A stretch of DNA of 64,000 bases, taken from positions 224,430-288,429 of the forward strand of contig ML976678.1 of the NCBI GenBank assembly GCA_010015655.1, given 5' to 3'. This DNA is from Bimuria novae-zelandiae CBS 107.79 (Eukaryota; Ascomycota; Dothideomycetes; Pleosporales; Didymosphaeriaceae). Shown here in pieces: positions 11,906 to 23,997 of this stretch (positions within the stretch are counted from its first letter, which is position 1; each line of letters opens with the position of its first letter). The position numbers and the translations under genes are program-made. The notes under the pieces are model-generated. The model did not search any database. It was not told the origin of the DNA and was given only the letters and a program-made list of their open reading frames with translations.

Positions 11906-12394
11906 GTGGTTGCGTAGAAGGGAGAAAATCTGAGGGCAAGGTTAAAGTAAGGGTGGTGTGATATCGTTCTGTACTACAGCGCTGCCTTCGCTTGTAAATT
12001 TTGAAGGACTGCCAATGAAAGCTTTTCCAAGCCACTTACTCAGAAGCTTCGGTTCCATTCTGAACCCTCTGTGAAACCATTGTTCTTGCCAACGTACACT
12101 CAAGCCCTACTGCTAATTTTCCTTGCCTCTTCGTACCGTTCCCAAATACACTATCTAAGTATACTTATACAGCCACCAGTTTCCCAAATCTAGATACGGT
12201 TCCAGAAATAAGGTTTAACTAGGACCAGATAATTAGGCTAGACGGAGACGCGAATAGTTTGCGGTGTGAATGCGGCGTAGTGAACAGGGGTGGCTCTTCT
12301 TACTATAAGCTTTGTACTCCTTCACCTTCCTGCCTATCTAGCCACTGTTCCTGCCACACTTCCCTTCGGGCTTGTAAGAACCAATAACCCCACC
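11906..12394. other. Intergenic, nothing recognised
   Basis: About 490 bases, mildly AT-rich, between the small secreted protein and the sulfotransferase-like pseudogene. It presumably contains the 3' UTR of one and the promoter of the other. Confidence 0.45.
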
Positions 12395-13440
12395 ATGACC
12401 ACAAAAATGTCTTCCAGCGGCCGGCTCATCGATAAACTCCCTCCGGCCAAGAGGACAAAGCCGATGGAAGTAATGGCTCTTGGGTTTAATAGAACAGGCA
12501 CGCTTCAGTATTCCTCTTCAGGTGTATCCCACTAACTGTCAGCAGGGACAATGTGTATGTCTCACAATCATCAAAAATGAATTAAGCTGACAGGAGAATT
12601 TCAGCACTGAAGATCGCTTTAGAGAAGCTTGGCTACAACGTGTACCACATGTCGAAGTGCGTCACGCGGTGACAAGAGAAGCACCTACCACTCTGGGACG
12701 AAGCTGTCCAAGCGAAAATTCACGGTAACGGGAAGCCTTGAACTGGTGACGACATTGACAAAATCCTTCAGAACTATAATGCACATATATTCCCAACGAC
12801 GTTTGATGTCAGGTTCGCTGACAGGGAGTCTTGCTAGGCTATCGAGGATATCCCATGCATCATGTTCCTAGAGGAACTGCTAGACAAATACCCCGAGGCG
12901 AAGGTTATTCTTACCAATCGCGACGTTGACTCCTTCACTGTGTCCTTCCATCAGTCATTCCTTAAGATCCTTGAGTGGAAGACGCTGCCATACGTCGCAG
13001 CAATCGACCCGGTATGAGGTTCAAACTGCCCCTCCGCAAATTTACAGTATCCTAATGAAAGATTTTCGTAGCTCCTCTGGCGTCCGTACCTGTTCATCCT
13101 ACAGACTGTCGTCAACAAGTGGACCTACGGAGATATTTCTAACGACAAAGCATTGCGGAAGTCGTATATCGATCACTACGCATATATACGATCTAAGGTG
13201 CTAAAGGAAAGGCTGCTGGAGTTCCATTCGAAGGATGGTTGGGATCCTCTATGCGGCTTCCTGGGAAAGCCGGTTCCGAAAGATGAGCCGTACCCACGAG
13301 TCAATGACGCACAGTGGACAGTCAAGATCCATGGCTTCATCTACTATTTGAGGATCTGGTACTGCATTCGGAAGTATATTGCAGTTGGTGTTATACTTTT
13401 GATTGTAATTGTGATTGGCTATTGGAAGCTGGTAAAGTGA
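12395..13440 (+). pseudogene. Sulfotransferase-like P-loop protein, interrupted
   Basis: Related to the fungal family of cytosolic P-loop proteins annotated as NAD-dependent epimerase or sulfotransferase (Sulfotransfer_4 type). Seen: VMALGFNRTGT at the nucleotide-binding start, ALKIALEKLGYNVYHM, IPCIMFLEELLDKYPEAKVI, ILTNRDVDSF, GWDPLCGFLGKPVP, and a hydrophobic C-terminal segment (AVGVILLIVIVIGYW). Exon 1 is 12395-12521 and exon 2 starts at 12605; another intron is 13012-13070. Two in-frame TGA stops (12670-12672 and 12739-12741) lie in otherwise conserved sequence; the second stands where a Trp is expected. A segment near 12780-12838 with GC instead of GT at its left edge could be a GC-AG intron. 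The gene is therefore probably dead, though recently. The stops are not in the CpA/TpG context typical of RIP. Confidence 0.7.
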
Positions 13441-13665
13441 ACGCAATGGGACTACGCTTTTGTTCATCCTTTTTGTAGTTGTCGCACTTGCGAAATACAA
13501 GGGCTCTTGCAGTTTCTCGAATTGTTTCCTGTGGTGAAGTTTCTGTGGCCTGTGCATTGCGAATATGTTATTTCCCTTTGAAAAAAGGAGAAAGGTTGAT
13601 AGCTCGAGTTGTGCACATTAGGAGCTCCCGAGCATCTGCGTCCCATGCGCGCCATCTCATGCTCA

Positions 13666-16600
13666 CTAGCTGAAACGGTTCCGTTTCGGTTGGGAATAAC
13701 GCTCGTGTTGATGAATTTGCCCATGCTGTCGTTTCCGGTTTTCTCGTATTTCCATTGGAGCCTCGTTCTGGAAGAAGGCACGACGGTTGTAAGGTCCTGC
13801 GCTCGACCGGATGACCTGGCGTGTTGCGAGAGGCATGCCTGGCTGTGCTCGATTATATGTCTGTTCAAGTTCCGTCTGTAGTGCTTGTTCGAAGTCGCTG
13901 ACTTCAGCGTGAGACAGTAGACATGAGCTGCCCTTCATCCAACGCAGCACTTGTTGAAGCTTGGCGGCACGAGGATTTGCTCCGTATTGTAGGAACAAAA
14001 GGAGTAGCTCCTGAATAGTCTGTTGATGTGTTCTATCTGGCGAAGTGTCCCAAATGACGCCATCGATGGTGTCAAGCAGGTACTCCCAGACGGTACAATC
14101 CCTCCGAATGTTCGCGTTGGGATCCAAGCCGTGTTCGCATAATATGCGGAGCTCCGTTATCCGCGGTGAGGAATCACCAAAGGTAGGTGGGTCCTGCAAC
14201 TGCCTTATCACTACGCGTTCAAACCATCTAATAGATCGCGTAGCACTGTAAAACTCGGATATATCAGCGCCGTGTCGAAGAAACTCCCGCAGAATGTCGC
14301 ATTGGATGTCTCTTGCGGTATCGCATATAGAACTGGATTGTGTGCCCATAGTCTCTAGAAAAGCCTGGAAAAGTGACATGTCTTGTGTCATAACACTTGG
14401 TTTCAACCCATGGCTGAAAAGGCACTTGAGAAACTCCAGAGTGGTTTGCAAACCCGATGCTGAACCACCGCTCGCTTGAGTTAGCATTTCGCGCCACTTA
14501 TCTGTGGCAACGTTTACATCCACCCCATTCTTGAGGAGGATCTGCAACAAAGCCCAACACTGATCGTATCGCTCGCTATCCATCAGCTGTATCGTGGCGA
14601 ACAAGAACGCCTCCCAAGGGGAAATACCATCCACACTAGCATTGGGCTTTGCTCCGAGGCTAAGCAGCAGTGTCACCAGTGACAACAGATCAGCCTTGCC
14701 GATAGTTGTGACGATTGATAACACAAACCAATGGTTAGATTGGCCAGGGATGGGATGATAAAGAGTGAAGTTATTCGGTTGGTCAGAGCCCACGAAGCAT
14801 TCAAGAGAATGTCTTAGAATAAGATTTAGGTTCGATGTAGTACTGTCCTTCCGTAGCCGATAATGTAGATATTCTGCTTGGCCGATAGATGCTGCAAAAT
14901 GGACTACGCTCCACGTTTCATCAGTGGAGGAGGTAATTCTTTCGCATGCAAGCTCAACTTGGTCCAGGACTTGGAAACAATGAGTTGAGTCACCGGTAAT
15001 AGACCAGCCTTGGTTCGCTAGTTCAATGGCTAGCTTCACAGAAGACGCAGATGGATGTTCGTAGATGAATTTCGACTCCGCAATGATAGCCCGACTTATG
15101 GCGGTGTAGCTATTCAGCTCATTAGCTGCCCAGAACTGGAGCTTTTCCATGATCCGCACTGTTGCAAGGAAGTCTCTGAGAGTGCGATGCAGAAAGTCCA
15201 CAGTTGTCCGGTGTCCAATGTCGATGGTAGAAGCGGGTTCCAGGAGGCCCTTGAACCGCCCATTGAGGCGCCTTTGTGTCTGGATAACCCGGCGCTGTAT
15301 TTGAGTGGGTCTCCAGAGTTTGGCGGGAAGGTTGAAACCAAATGTTGCATCGTCCTGTTCCAAAAAATAGTATTGGATGATGCTCATGGGGCGTGGGGTC
15401 TTCAATGCGGCAAGAAAAGTGCTCGCCATTCGAACACGGTAAATATCTTCTACTGAGTTCAGGATGTGCTCAAAGAAGGCTTCCAAATCTGTTGGTATCC
15501 CTCTCAAGCGTTCTTCAATCATAGATATTGGGTCCTCGTTGATGATACCATTGCGAAGTGACCTCACAACAAGCCGTACCCACAGGAAAACTCCTTGTGC
15601 CCGATCGCTGATTTCTCGTACAAGACGGTCTAAATCATGTGGATCAAAGTCGGTATAATGGCTGTAAGACGCGAGGTTTTCCCGTGAGAAGAGCTCTATA
15701 TCTCCCCGCGTAAGTTCATGCAATTGCAGCATATGCGGGTTGGCTCTGCCGAAGGCGTCTTGGAAGCAATTCCACGGCCTACTTGAGAGACAGACTTTAA
15801 CTCCAGGTGTGTCGGAGAGGCCTCGCAACAATTCGATCACTTCCCAGCTGTCTCCGTAATATTCGTCGAGGCCGTCGATGTGAAAGTAAAACAGGGTTGA
15901 TACGGAAACTTGTAGAGCTTTGAAATCTTCGAGCGATTTCAAGAGCTCTGGCAGAGTCCACGGCCTCATTAACGTATGCTCTCGGGCCTGGGAGCGCTCG
16001 TTCCATCTTCTGTGGCATAATTTCGGGGCCAGATCAGGACAGGCAAGGAGTATGTGGTAAAGCAGTGTCTGCAATAAGCCCTCAAGAGATTTCTGCATCT
16101 GCTGGCCAGGATTCCAGAAGTAGAAGCTTGCCCTTACCAGTGATGCTCCACGCGACCAGACGCCAAGATTGCGTATAGTTTCATCATGATCGTAGAGGTA
16201 TTTCATCAAAGTGGACTTCCCAGACCCTGGCGAAGTAGTTAGTCTCTAACTGAGAGATGGTTCTGCAGCGAATTCTCACCCGGCTTTCCCGTAATCCAAT
16301 ATATCCCGGTGCCGTACTGCAACCACTCGGCAAACTGGACTCTGCATCGCCTGGACGACGAGTCAAAGTCACGCGGGCCGTAAATCCAGTTGAATGTCCT
16401 TTGGTGGGCTTTGGGTATAGCGTATTGCCGTACGTCCATTGATTCGTAATGGAGACTTGCCATAAGGGTATGTTGTTGGGACAACGTGTGAATTTTCGAC
16501 GACATTTGAAGGATCTTATCCCGGAACCTATTCCAGTAGTCATCGCCATGTATGTTCAGTATGCAATTACGGATATCCTGAAATTGAACATCCAAGGCTT

Positions 16601-17166
16601 GAATCTGTTGCGTGACTTGATGGCCCATGTGCATGTTCTCTCGTTTCCAATCCTCCATGAACCGCAACATATCGCTCTGTTTATCACTGACAACAATATG
16701 AGTAAGCGCAATCGAAAAGGTAGTTTACGACAGACCTTATGTTCGACGCCATGTGCATTGTCACCTGATCCCTTAGCATTTCCAGTCTCGACTTCAACTC
16801 GTCAATGTGGGGTTTGGCCCACACGCTCTTCAAAGCCTTTCGAAAACTCTGCCATTTTGTTGGTCCTTTTGCAGACCCCGGTGCACTTTGTTTGTGCTGA
16901 AGTTGCGATATCGCATGAAGAAGGTCTCCCGCGACTGTGTTACAGCTTCGTGCGATATCGCAGAGCTGTTGTGAGGAGCTTTGCTTTGAAACTATATTCC
17001 TGCTCAAATCCCTGATATCTGTAGAAATGGTCTCGAGATCGATGTAGTCATTCGATGCGCCCGATGTAGATTGGTATATTTCTTTGCTCTTTGCTATGAG
17101 CGCGTAGCTGAAAGAGACGAATTGGACGATATTTCCAGCCAAGCCAATTGCAGCGAGGGATTCCAT
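13666..17166 (-). CDS. NACHT STAND protein with HeLo-like N-terminus
   Basis: Fungal NLR-like (STAND) protein of about 1132 residues. I infer exons 17166-16736, 16686-16280 and 16226-13666; phases agree and all introns are GT/AG. Residues 1-130 resemble the HeLo-like N-terminal domain of fungal STAND proteins (AAIGLAGNIVQFVSFSYALI). The second intron splits the Walker A motif, which reads WITGKPGSGKSTLMKYL once joined (about 274-290). Walker B is FHIDGLDEYYGD (about 394-405), followed by the KVCLSSRPWN sensor. The C-terminal third has irregular ankyrin-like units such as LLSLGAKPN, LLKNGVDVN and FLRHGADIS. Proteins of this build work in non-self recognition and regulated cell death; that role here is inferred from architecture. 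All three exons are open. It ends 225 bases from the convergent sulfotransferase pseudogene. Confidence 0.85.
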
Positions 17167-17907
17167 AATGTTATTTTGGCAAATTGAATCGGGAGATAGG
17201 TGGCAGGTGCAGGAGCGTGGTTTTCATGCCAACGCGACGTGATGGCTCCGCCACTCAGGGCGACGGTTCGCTTCCACTAGTTCTGCGGCTGTGTTGCACT
17301 TAGGCTATTCTTCCATTGGACAACATATTGTGACGGTATCAAATGACTCCAGCTGAGCTAGGCTGAAGCAGCGACAAGGCAGGTTCAAAAGCTCGTAATC
17401 GCTAAAGACTGAAGCAGGGGTACGAGACGTGGCTCTCTCTCACGCCCTCGAAAAAGCCACAGATTAGCCTGGGGTGACTTGATGTACTCCGGGTAGTTCT
17501 AAGAGAACATAGTTAGTGCGCTATCTGCGACTCTTCTTCGGGGGTGTGAGAGGCCCTCTTGACCACAGCGAACTTGGCAGGCAACCACCAAGCTTCACCG
17601 GAAAGTCTGAGTCTTGTACAACGGACAAGTTGGCTCTGATGCATCCACCGGGTCAGACCGGAAAAGAATTTGAGCAGCTAAAGACAGCGGCGGCAGGCAG
17701 GACAATGTCATACCCAGCGTATGGTAAAGTATTGAATAGTGACATGTAATTAGTATGACAGCTCAGTAGTGAAGCCGTGAGTTTTCGTTGTGGGTATCTC
17801 TCCATTGGATTGAATCGTGATTTCATGTAGCCTGCGTCAAAGCCAAGTCTTGATAATCGTCAGCCGCCGCGTAACCTTTGCTGCAGTGACGCGAATGCAG
17901 TTTCTCC
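17167..17907. other. Intergenic, STAND promoter side
   Basis: About 740 bases upstream of the minus-strand STAND gene and downstream of the minus-strand DnaJ gene. No coding region or repeat is supported. Confidence 0.45.
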
Positions 17908-18885
17908 TCATGCTGTCTGCCCTTTCTGTATCCGTCTCCTTTCATCTACCTCTCTGCAACGCTTCAATGTGTATTCTTCGAGCTCTTTCAGACTCGCGAA
18001 CTGAGGTCTTCCAGGGGCAGCTCCAAGTCCCTTGCCAATCCCAAAAGAGGTCTTGAAAGTCTTTCCTGGCGTTGCCACCGGCGTGGAGGGTGCAGAAATT
18101 TTGCCTTTTACTTCCGGCTTCATCCCTGATTCTTTGCTCGCCCAGGTGACGGATTCTAGGAAAGGGTAGTCGACCTTTCCACCCATGACGGCCGCGTGCG
18201 CATTGTCGAGCCTGTAGTACACAATCGTAACTGTAGCCTCAACCCTCCTGTGCTTCTCGCCGGGGACCTTTGTCTTCTTATCACTGCCCATAACCACAGT
18301 ATCCACCTCTCCATATCGTTCGAACATGCTAGTCATGATGTCCTTATCCCAGGTCGCAGCTTCTCCTTCCCTTCGAAACCGTACTTTGACCGAGCGGTCC
18401 ATCTGTGCCTTGAGCTCTTCATCCTGTCGCTGCTTCTTTATCTTTTCTTGGTATTCCTCCCTCTTTACCCGGTTCTCCTCTGCGAACCGAGCGGCCAGCT
18501 GCTCCTTCTCCGTCGCCTCTTCTCGCTGGCGCTTGAATCTCGCTAAGCCTTCGCGTTCTGCCTTCTCCAGCTCCTCCACCATATTCCTTCGCTTGCCACC
18601 CAGCCGTTCCTTCTCCGCTTCCCTCTCCACCCGTAACTTTCGTTGCCTGTCATATTCGCCTTTGAGCGTAGGATCGAGGAGAATGTCTCGCCCAATACCG
18701 AGGAGGATGAACAGATCTGCGGCTTGCTTGTTGTCAGGGTTTTTGTCGGGATGGTATTTGACCGAGGTTTTGCGGTATTGGCGCTTGATTTCGCTTTCTT
18801 CTGCGAGAATATCGACATCTAGAAGCTCATAGAAGTCCACTGTTGTGGTTTTCGCGGTTTCTTCGAGATCTTTGTTGTCTGCCAT
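17908..18885 (-). CDS. DnaJ/RRM protein, Cwc23/DNAJC17-like
   Basis: Single-exon protein of 325 residues. The J domain occupies about residues 16-82 with an intact HPD triad (KYHPDKNPDN, about 45-47), which in the family stimulates an Hsp70 partner. A long, highly charged coiled-coil region follows (about 85-165, rich in Glu, Lys and Arg). An RRM-like region comes next (RSVKVRFRREGE to about 250). This J domain, coiled coil and RRM order is that of DNAJC17 and the fungal Cwf23/Cwc23 proteins, which associate with the spliceosome, so a nuclear splicing role is likely. The gene is head to head with PUS4 across about 350 bases, so the two may share a promoter. Confidence 0.85.
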   Translation of the reverse strand: MADNKDLEETAKTTTVDFYELLDVDILAEESEIKRQYRKTSVKYHPDKNPDNKQAADLFILLGIGRDILLDPTLKGEYDRQRKLRVEREAEKERLGGKRRNMVEELEKAEREGLARFKRQREEATEKEQLAARFAEENRVKREEYQEKIKKQRQDEELKAQMDRSVKVRFRREGEAATWDKDIMTSMFERYGEVDTVVMGSDKKTKVPGEKHRRVEATVTIVYYRLDNAHAAVMGGKVDYPFLESVTWASKESGMKPEVKGKISAPSTPVATPGKTFKTSFGIGKGLGAAPGRPQFASLKELEEYTLKRCREVDERRRIQKGQTA

Positions 18886-19238
18886 GTTGACGGTATCGAG
18901 ATGTGCTACGGCGGCGAGGTGCTAAAGTGCTAGGTGCTGGGTCGACCCAGGATGCGGGAGCGTTTTAAACACTCCGACAGGGCCGGGTCAACTTGTACTA
19001 GTGATTTAGCGAGCGTGTGAATGGAGTGAAAGTTTGCGACCACGATGGTGAGAGTGGAATGGGTGCGCGACAATGAGAGGGTGCAAAGTGAAAGTGTAGC
19101 AGTACGGCCCAGGCTGCAAGTCGAAAAGTCTCATCACGTGCGAGATCGACGGCGCTAAATCGGAACATTTCCCGTCACCGTACCGAACGGTTCCTGCAGC
19201 TGCAGCCGAACTGCAGAAAGTGCTCCCCCGCCCCGCCC
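18886..19238. promoter_or_regulatory. Shared divergent promoter, DnaJ / PUS4
   Basis: A 353-base space separates two oppositely transcribed RNA-processing genes, so both promoters must lie here. The PUS4 side is C-rich immediately before its ATG. No specific factor site is claimed. Confidence 0.5.
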
Positions 19239-20811
19239 ATGTCCACTCCCTCCTTCCTCAAACGCACCGCCATGGCTTCCTCTCCGAAAGAAAGCCGGAA
19301 GGTGCTTGAGGGCATCTTTGGTACGTAACATCCCCCGCTCAATTATGGATAAAGCTTCAAACAGCATGCCCTAAGCAAGCAACGAGAGAAAATAGCTAAT
19401 TGCATGTACAGCTATCAACAAACCCCAATGGGCCTCCTCCGCCGGCGTCCTGCGCGATCTCCAAACGCACTTCGACAAATCTCCCCTCTTTGCTCCATGG
19501 CTCACCCACACCAAGCGCTCCATGGAGATCTCCAACTCGAAGCGCAAGCACATCGATAACCTCAAAGTGAAGCTCGGCCACGGCGGCACGCTCGATCCTC
19601 TCGCAACAGGCGTCCTCATCGTTGGCGTAGGACGTGGGACAAAATGTCTCTCGCGCTTCATCAAATGCACGAAATCCTACGAGTGCGTGATCCTCTTTGG
19701 CGCGGCGACGGACAGCTATGATGCTGTGGGGAAGATCGTGAGCAAGGGCGACTACGCGCATGTCACGAAGGAGCTGGTTGAGGAGAAACTGGAGCAGTTC
19801 CGGGGCAAGATCATGCAGAAGCCAAGCGTGTTCTCCGCGCTGAAGGTCGACGGGAAGAAGATGTACGAGTATGCGCGGGCGGGCGGGGACATCCCGGAGG
19901 TGCTCGCGAGGCCAGTGGAGGTAGAGAAGCTGGAATTGGTGGAGTGGCTAGAATCAGGGTCGCATGAGTTCACATGGCCGAAGGAGGAGGTGGATGGCGC
20001 CGAGAGGGTGGGTGCAGAGAAGCTTTTGGGCATACGACAGAAAGACACGGACTTTGCAGCCGCTCGAGGCAAGAAGAGGTCTAGGTCGCCAGAAGACGAG
20101 CTCGTGAGCAACGAAGTTGTGCACACCAAGAAGCTCAAGGATGAGAGCGAGGTCTCAATGTCAGGCGCGCTTCCCACAGAAGACACTCCTACCGGCGCAC
20201 CGGCGGAAGGAGCGCCCACAGCAGAAACGCAAACCGAGGCTCCCTCCACTGCTGCTATAGCAGCTGGTGCCCACTCAGCAACCTCCGCACAAACATCCTC
20301 GATTCCAGACCTCGACAACGCAGCCCCTGAGGCAACAACAACCGTCGCAGGCGAAACCATACGCCCCGACTCCCCAGATCCCGATGTCCCAACCCCCGAA
20401 CCCGCATCTGAAAATACCACACCACCGCCCCAACCCCCGGCAGCCCGCCTTCGCATGACCGTGACCTCTGGTTTCTACGTCCGCTCCCTATGCCACGACC
20501 TCGGCCTCGCCTGCAACTCGCTCGGCATCATGTCCTCGCTCGTCCGCACACGTCAAGATGACTACGAGCTCGGCAAGAACGTGCTCGAGGCCTCAGATCT
20601 GGACGCCGGCGCGGACGTCTGGGAACCCAAGGTGCAGAAGTATTTGGAAGAGTTCATGGAGAAGGAAGGCTGGAAGGCGGAGGAGGTGGTTGAAAATGAT
20701 GAGGAGTGGGAGGCGAAGATCAAGGAGGCGAGGAAAGATCGGAGGGAAAATGACAGGGATAGGAGCTTTCGCGGGAAAGGAAGAGGAGGCAGGAATTGGC
20801 AGAGGCGGTGA
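19239..20811 (+). CDS. PUS4: tRNA pseudouridine-55 synthase, TruB/Pus4 family
   Basis: TruB-family enzymes isomerise U55 to pseudouridine in the T-loop of tRNAs; fungal Pus4 serves nuclear and mitochondrial pools. I infer exon 1 at 19239-19320 and exon 2 at 19412-20811 (intron 19321-19411, GTACGT to CAG), giving 493 residues. Early motif FAINKPQWASS leads into the catalytic motif GHGGTLDPLATGVL with the nucleophile Asp at about 89, then KSYECVILFGAATDSYDAVG. The C-terminal conserved block is GFYVRSLCHDLG. Between them lies a 150-residue low-complexity Thr/Ala/Pro/Glu-rich insert (about residues 260-400). It ends in a basic Arg/Gly tail. The start fits because the upstream exon supplies the expected N-terminus. 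Confidence 0.92.
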
Positions 20812-21011
20812 GCTGAGTTTGGACAGATCAGGCTTGGAGAGTTGTGGTTCATTCAGATACCCCTGCGTACTTGATCCTTGTTCAGAATGGAAGGAATTCA
20901 AGGTGACTCCTTGGCTATGCAACATGATCTAATGCCATGAAAACCAGTCAAACCCGACACCCAAAGCGCCGTGCTATGCCTACAGAACCAGAGCAACAAT
21001 GAGAAGCCTGC

Positions 21012-22519
21012 TCATGCAACATCCCTCCCCAAGCTCCTACTGCTCCTCACGCTATCCCTCCTACTCATCATACTCTCCCTCCTACTCTCCGCGCTCTCCA
21101 CAACACTAAAAATCGGCTCTGCGCCCTGCAGCCCACTCTCCTCATCCTTGGTATCCTCATGGTTAATAAACAAAAACGACACCACCATAATCGCCGCGCC
21201 AACCCAATACAGCGGACTGCTATACTGCTTATCCAGCACCATCTGGCCCACCAAGCTCAACGGAATCGTCAAACTAAGCCCGACCGTCACGATAAGCGGG
21301 GAAGTAAGCAACATCGAGTACGCCCAGCAGAAGTCCGACACCAATGAACTCGCCGAGTTGACCAGCACGATAGTCAGGATCTTAGCGGTCGGCGGGAGCT
21401 GAAACGGCTCGATGCCGGTGAGGTGCAGGACGACCATGCCGGGCCAGAGGAGGAACACGTTGAGCGTGCCGACGAGGCCGAAGAAGAGCGGCATGTTGAC
21501 TTTGCTCTCGTCGCCGATGCGCTTCTTCATGAAGACGGCGTAGAAGCCGTATAAAGACGCCGAGATAAACGCCATGGCATCGCCGAGGGCGAGCTCGCGG
21601 GGTGTTTTGTGCGGGAAGGAGCCGCGGTTCTCATCGGTTTCGCCGGAGACGTCGACGGAGGAGATCAGGATGACGCCCGCGAGGGAGGCGCATACGCCGA
21701 TGAATTTTCGCAGTGTGAAGCGCTCGACGCGCATGAGAGAGCCGCAGAGGAGCGTCCAGATGGGGGAGGTCGACGCGACGATTGTGGAGGAGGCGACGGT
21801 TGTGTATTCGAGGCAGGCGGCGGCGAAGTAGTTCGCGAGGAACCAGAGGAGGCAGAATTCGAGGCCGAGCTTCAGTGTTTGGCCGAGAGTTAGGCCTTCG
21901 TCTTCGTCGGTCAGCACGGCGTTGATTTCCTGGCTTTCACCGAGCTCGTCACCGAGGAGGAGGGAGGTTGCGCCGGACGCGCGGTCTTGGCTTGATTTAG
22001 AGAATATAGAGGAGCCGGACGAGGGCTCGTGGTCCCGGAGAAGCTTGTAGCGGCCCACGCGACGCTGTAGGAGGTTGCGGATCTGCACGATGAGGGGTTG
22101 GTGCTTGATGTTGTCCCGGTCGTCCCAGGCATGCTTTAGAAACATAGGAATGAGGGGTATCATAAAGAAAGCGGTATTAATGTAGGTAACAAAGTAGGGT
22201 TTGGAGTACGAATTGTCCGCGAAGATTGTCTATCCAGTAAGGTCAGCTTTTGGAACTCGTTGGCGTGCTGATAAGGACGTTGGGGAGGACGCACACTAGC
22301 TAGAAAGTTGGATGTTGTCCAGAGAAATACTGTGGCCAGCAGCAGTAGTATCCCCACCGCGTGCCTCCATTTGGACTTTCGCGGCTTCCTGCCCTCACTC
22401 CACACGCTGACATGGCTCGCGGGGCTCTGTATCGGGCTTGCGAGGTCTCTATCGTAAATGATGGGCCCGTCTTCGCTATTTCGCGGCGATATAACCGCAC
22501 TCAAGGGCGGTGGAGGCAT
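21012..22519 (-). CDS. SLC35F/Thi74-type drug-metabolite transporter
   Basis: Multipass membrane protein of the EamA/drug-metabolite transporter superfamily, about 480 residues. I infer exons 22519-22295 and 22229-21012 (intron 22294-22230). Joined, it reads VFLWTTSNFLAS then TIFADNSYSKPYFVTYINTA, matching the conserved start of SLC35F5 and yeast Thi74/YML018C proteins. About ten hydrophobic segments follow, with VASSTIVASTSPIWTLLCGS and FWLANYF-like helices in the first half and VTVGLSLTIPLSLVGQMVLD in the second. The cytosolic N-terminus is Ser/Pro-rich, and the C-terminus carries a Ser/Arg-rich tail. Family members are placed in vacuolar or other endomembranes. The substrate cannot be read from sequence. 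Confidence 0.83.
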
Positions 22520-23209
22520 TGCTAGATTCTGTGGAAGGGTCGCTGAAGAGGTCCTAGGGGGGTAGTCGCGGATAGTAGCAGAGGGGAATGTAAGTCAGGG
22601 TGCTCCGTTGTCGCGCAGCATCGAGCGGGAGGGTGCCCATGGAACGAAGGGACGGCTGACTCGGTAGAGCTAAGGCAGCAGAGAGCGTGATAGTTGAGGA
22701 AACCTGTAAGCAGCGACGGGTGTTTCGGAATGTATCTGTTGTTTCTGAGACCTCGGGCTTCTACCCCAGTGTAATGGCACCTTCTGATTGGCGCCACACT
22801 GTGGCGTCGTCATCGGCCGATCGCTACTTCCAAGCTCCGCTCAAGACGGCGGCAGAGCTTCGCGCCAACTCAAAGTGGTATAGGATCACTGATAGAACTA
22901 CAGAGATGATACTGTGTTATTCCTCGACATGCAATACTGCTCTCAAAATATGTGAATGATTGTTCTCAGCTCACTGCGCATGTAAGTTGCCCCAGGCGAA
23001 CTTCAGGCAACCAGAAAATAACGCCTGCATAAACAGAGCTGTTGCCTGACCTATATTGAATTTAGGGGAGCTATATAGCCTTCCGGTGTATTGCGTACAA
23101 GAAATAGATAATCATCTCTTTGGTGGATTATGCCGCGCCAGACACCAAAACTCCGTGATCCGATAGAATATGCAAGTCGCCAAAGCGCTGCGCGCACATC
23201 ACAGCCAAA
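22520..23209. other. Intergenic, nothing recognised
   Basis: About 690 bases between the transporter start and the Rab7 stop, both minus strand. It should contain the transporter promoter and the Rab7 3' UTR. No coding region is supported. Confidence 0.45.
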
Positions 23210-23997
23210 CTAACAAGCGCAACCGCCGTCGCCGCCAGACTTGAGGTCTATCGGGATAGTCTCGGGGAAGTCGGAGTTGAAGTCGCCCACTTCTTCCTGA
23301 GCAAGAGCCTGTCGCGCAATGACCTCAAAGGCCTGCTCCACGTTGATCGCTTCCTTAGCGCTCGTCTCGAAGTAGGGAATGCCGCCCTTGGATTGGCAGT
23401 ATGTCATGGCGCGTTTCTGAGAGATCATCCTCTTGCTCTCCTCCACATCGATCTTGTTGCCGATTACGACAAAGGGAAAGCTCTCGGGGTCCATGGGGCT
23501 GGCCTGTACTAAGAACTCATCCCGCCAGCTGTCCAGTGTGTCGAAGCTCTTTGAGTTGTTGACATCGTAGACGAGCACGCAGCAGTCGGCGCCGCGATAA
23601 AAAGCCACACCTAATGACTGGAACCTCTCCTGGCCAGCGGTATCCCACAACTAAAAAATCTTAGCCTTTTGTAACATCGTGAAGGTTGCTTTGAACACAC
23701 CTGCATCGTCACCAGTCGATCGTCTACGAGGACTTCTTTGGTGAGGAAGTCGGCGCCTATCGTGGCTTTGTAGCTCGCACTGAACTTCTTGTTGACCTGC
23801 AAATAGGTCAGAAATCGTCGTTATACTTGCGAAGCGATCGAAGAGGAGTATGGTGCGCGCATACATATTGGTTCATCAAGCTAGTCTTGCCGACCCCGCT
23901 GTCACCGAGGATGATGACCTGCCGGCGGTTAGTGGTGACCGACTTCAATCCTGCTAGATTATGATACCTTCAGAAGGACCTTCTTCCGTGACGACAT
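23210..23997 (-). CDS. YPT7: Rab7-family small GTPase (Ypt7)
   Basis: Small GTPase for late-endosome and vacuole fusion; Ypt7/Rab7 recruits the HOPS tether on the vacuole. I infer four exons: 23997-23968, 23918-23865, 23796-23701 and 23650-23210, all phase 0, giving 206 residues. Nucleotide-binding motifs are all present: GDSGVGKTS (P-loop), YKATIGADF (switch I with the Rab F-box), WDTAGQERF (switch II), GNKIDVEE, and ETSAKEA. The C-terminus GGCAC is a CXC double-prenylation signal. Spliced residues such as [20 protein letters not shown] match Rab7 rather than other Rabs. Nothing looks damaged. The introns cluster in the first third of the gene, as is common for fungal Rabs. Confidence 0.95.
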
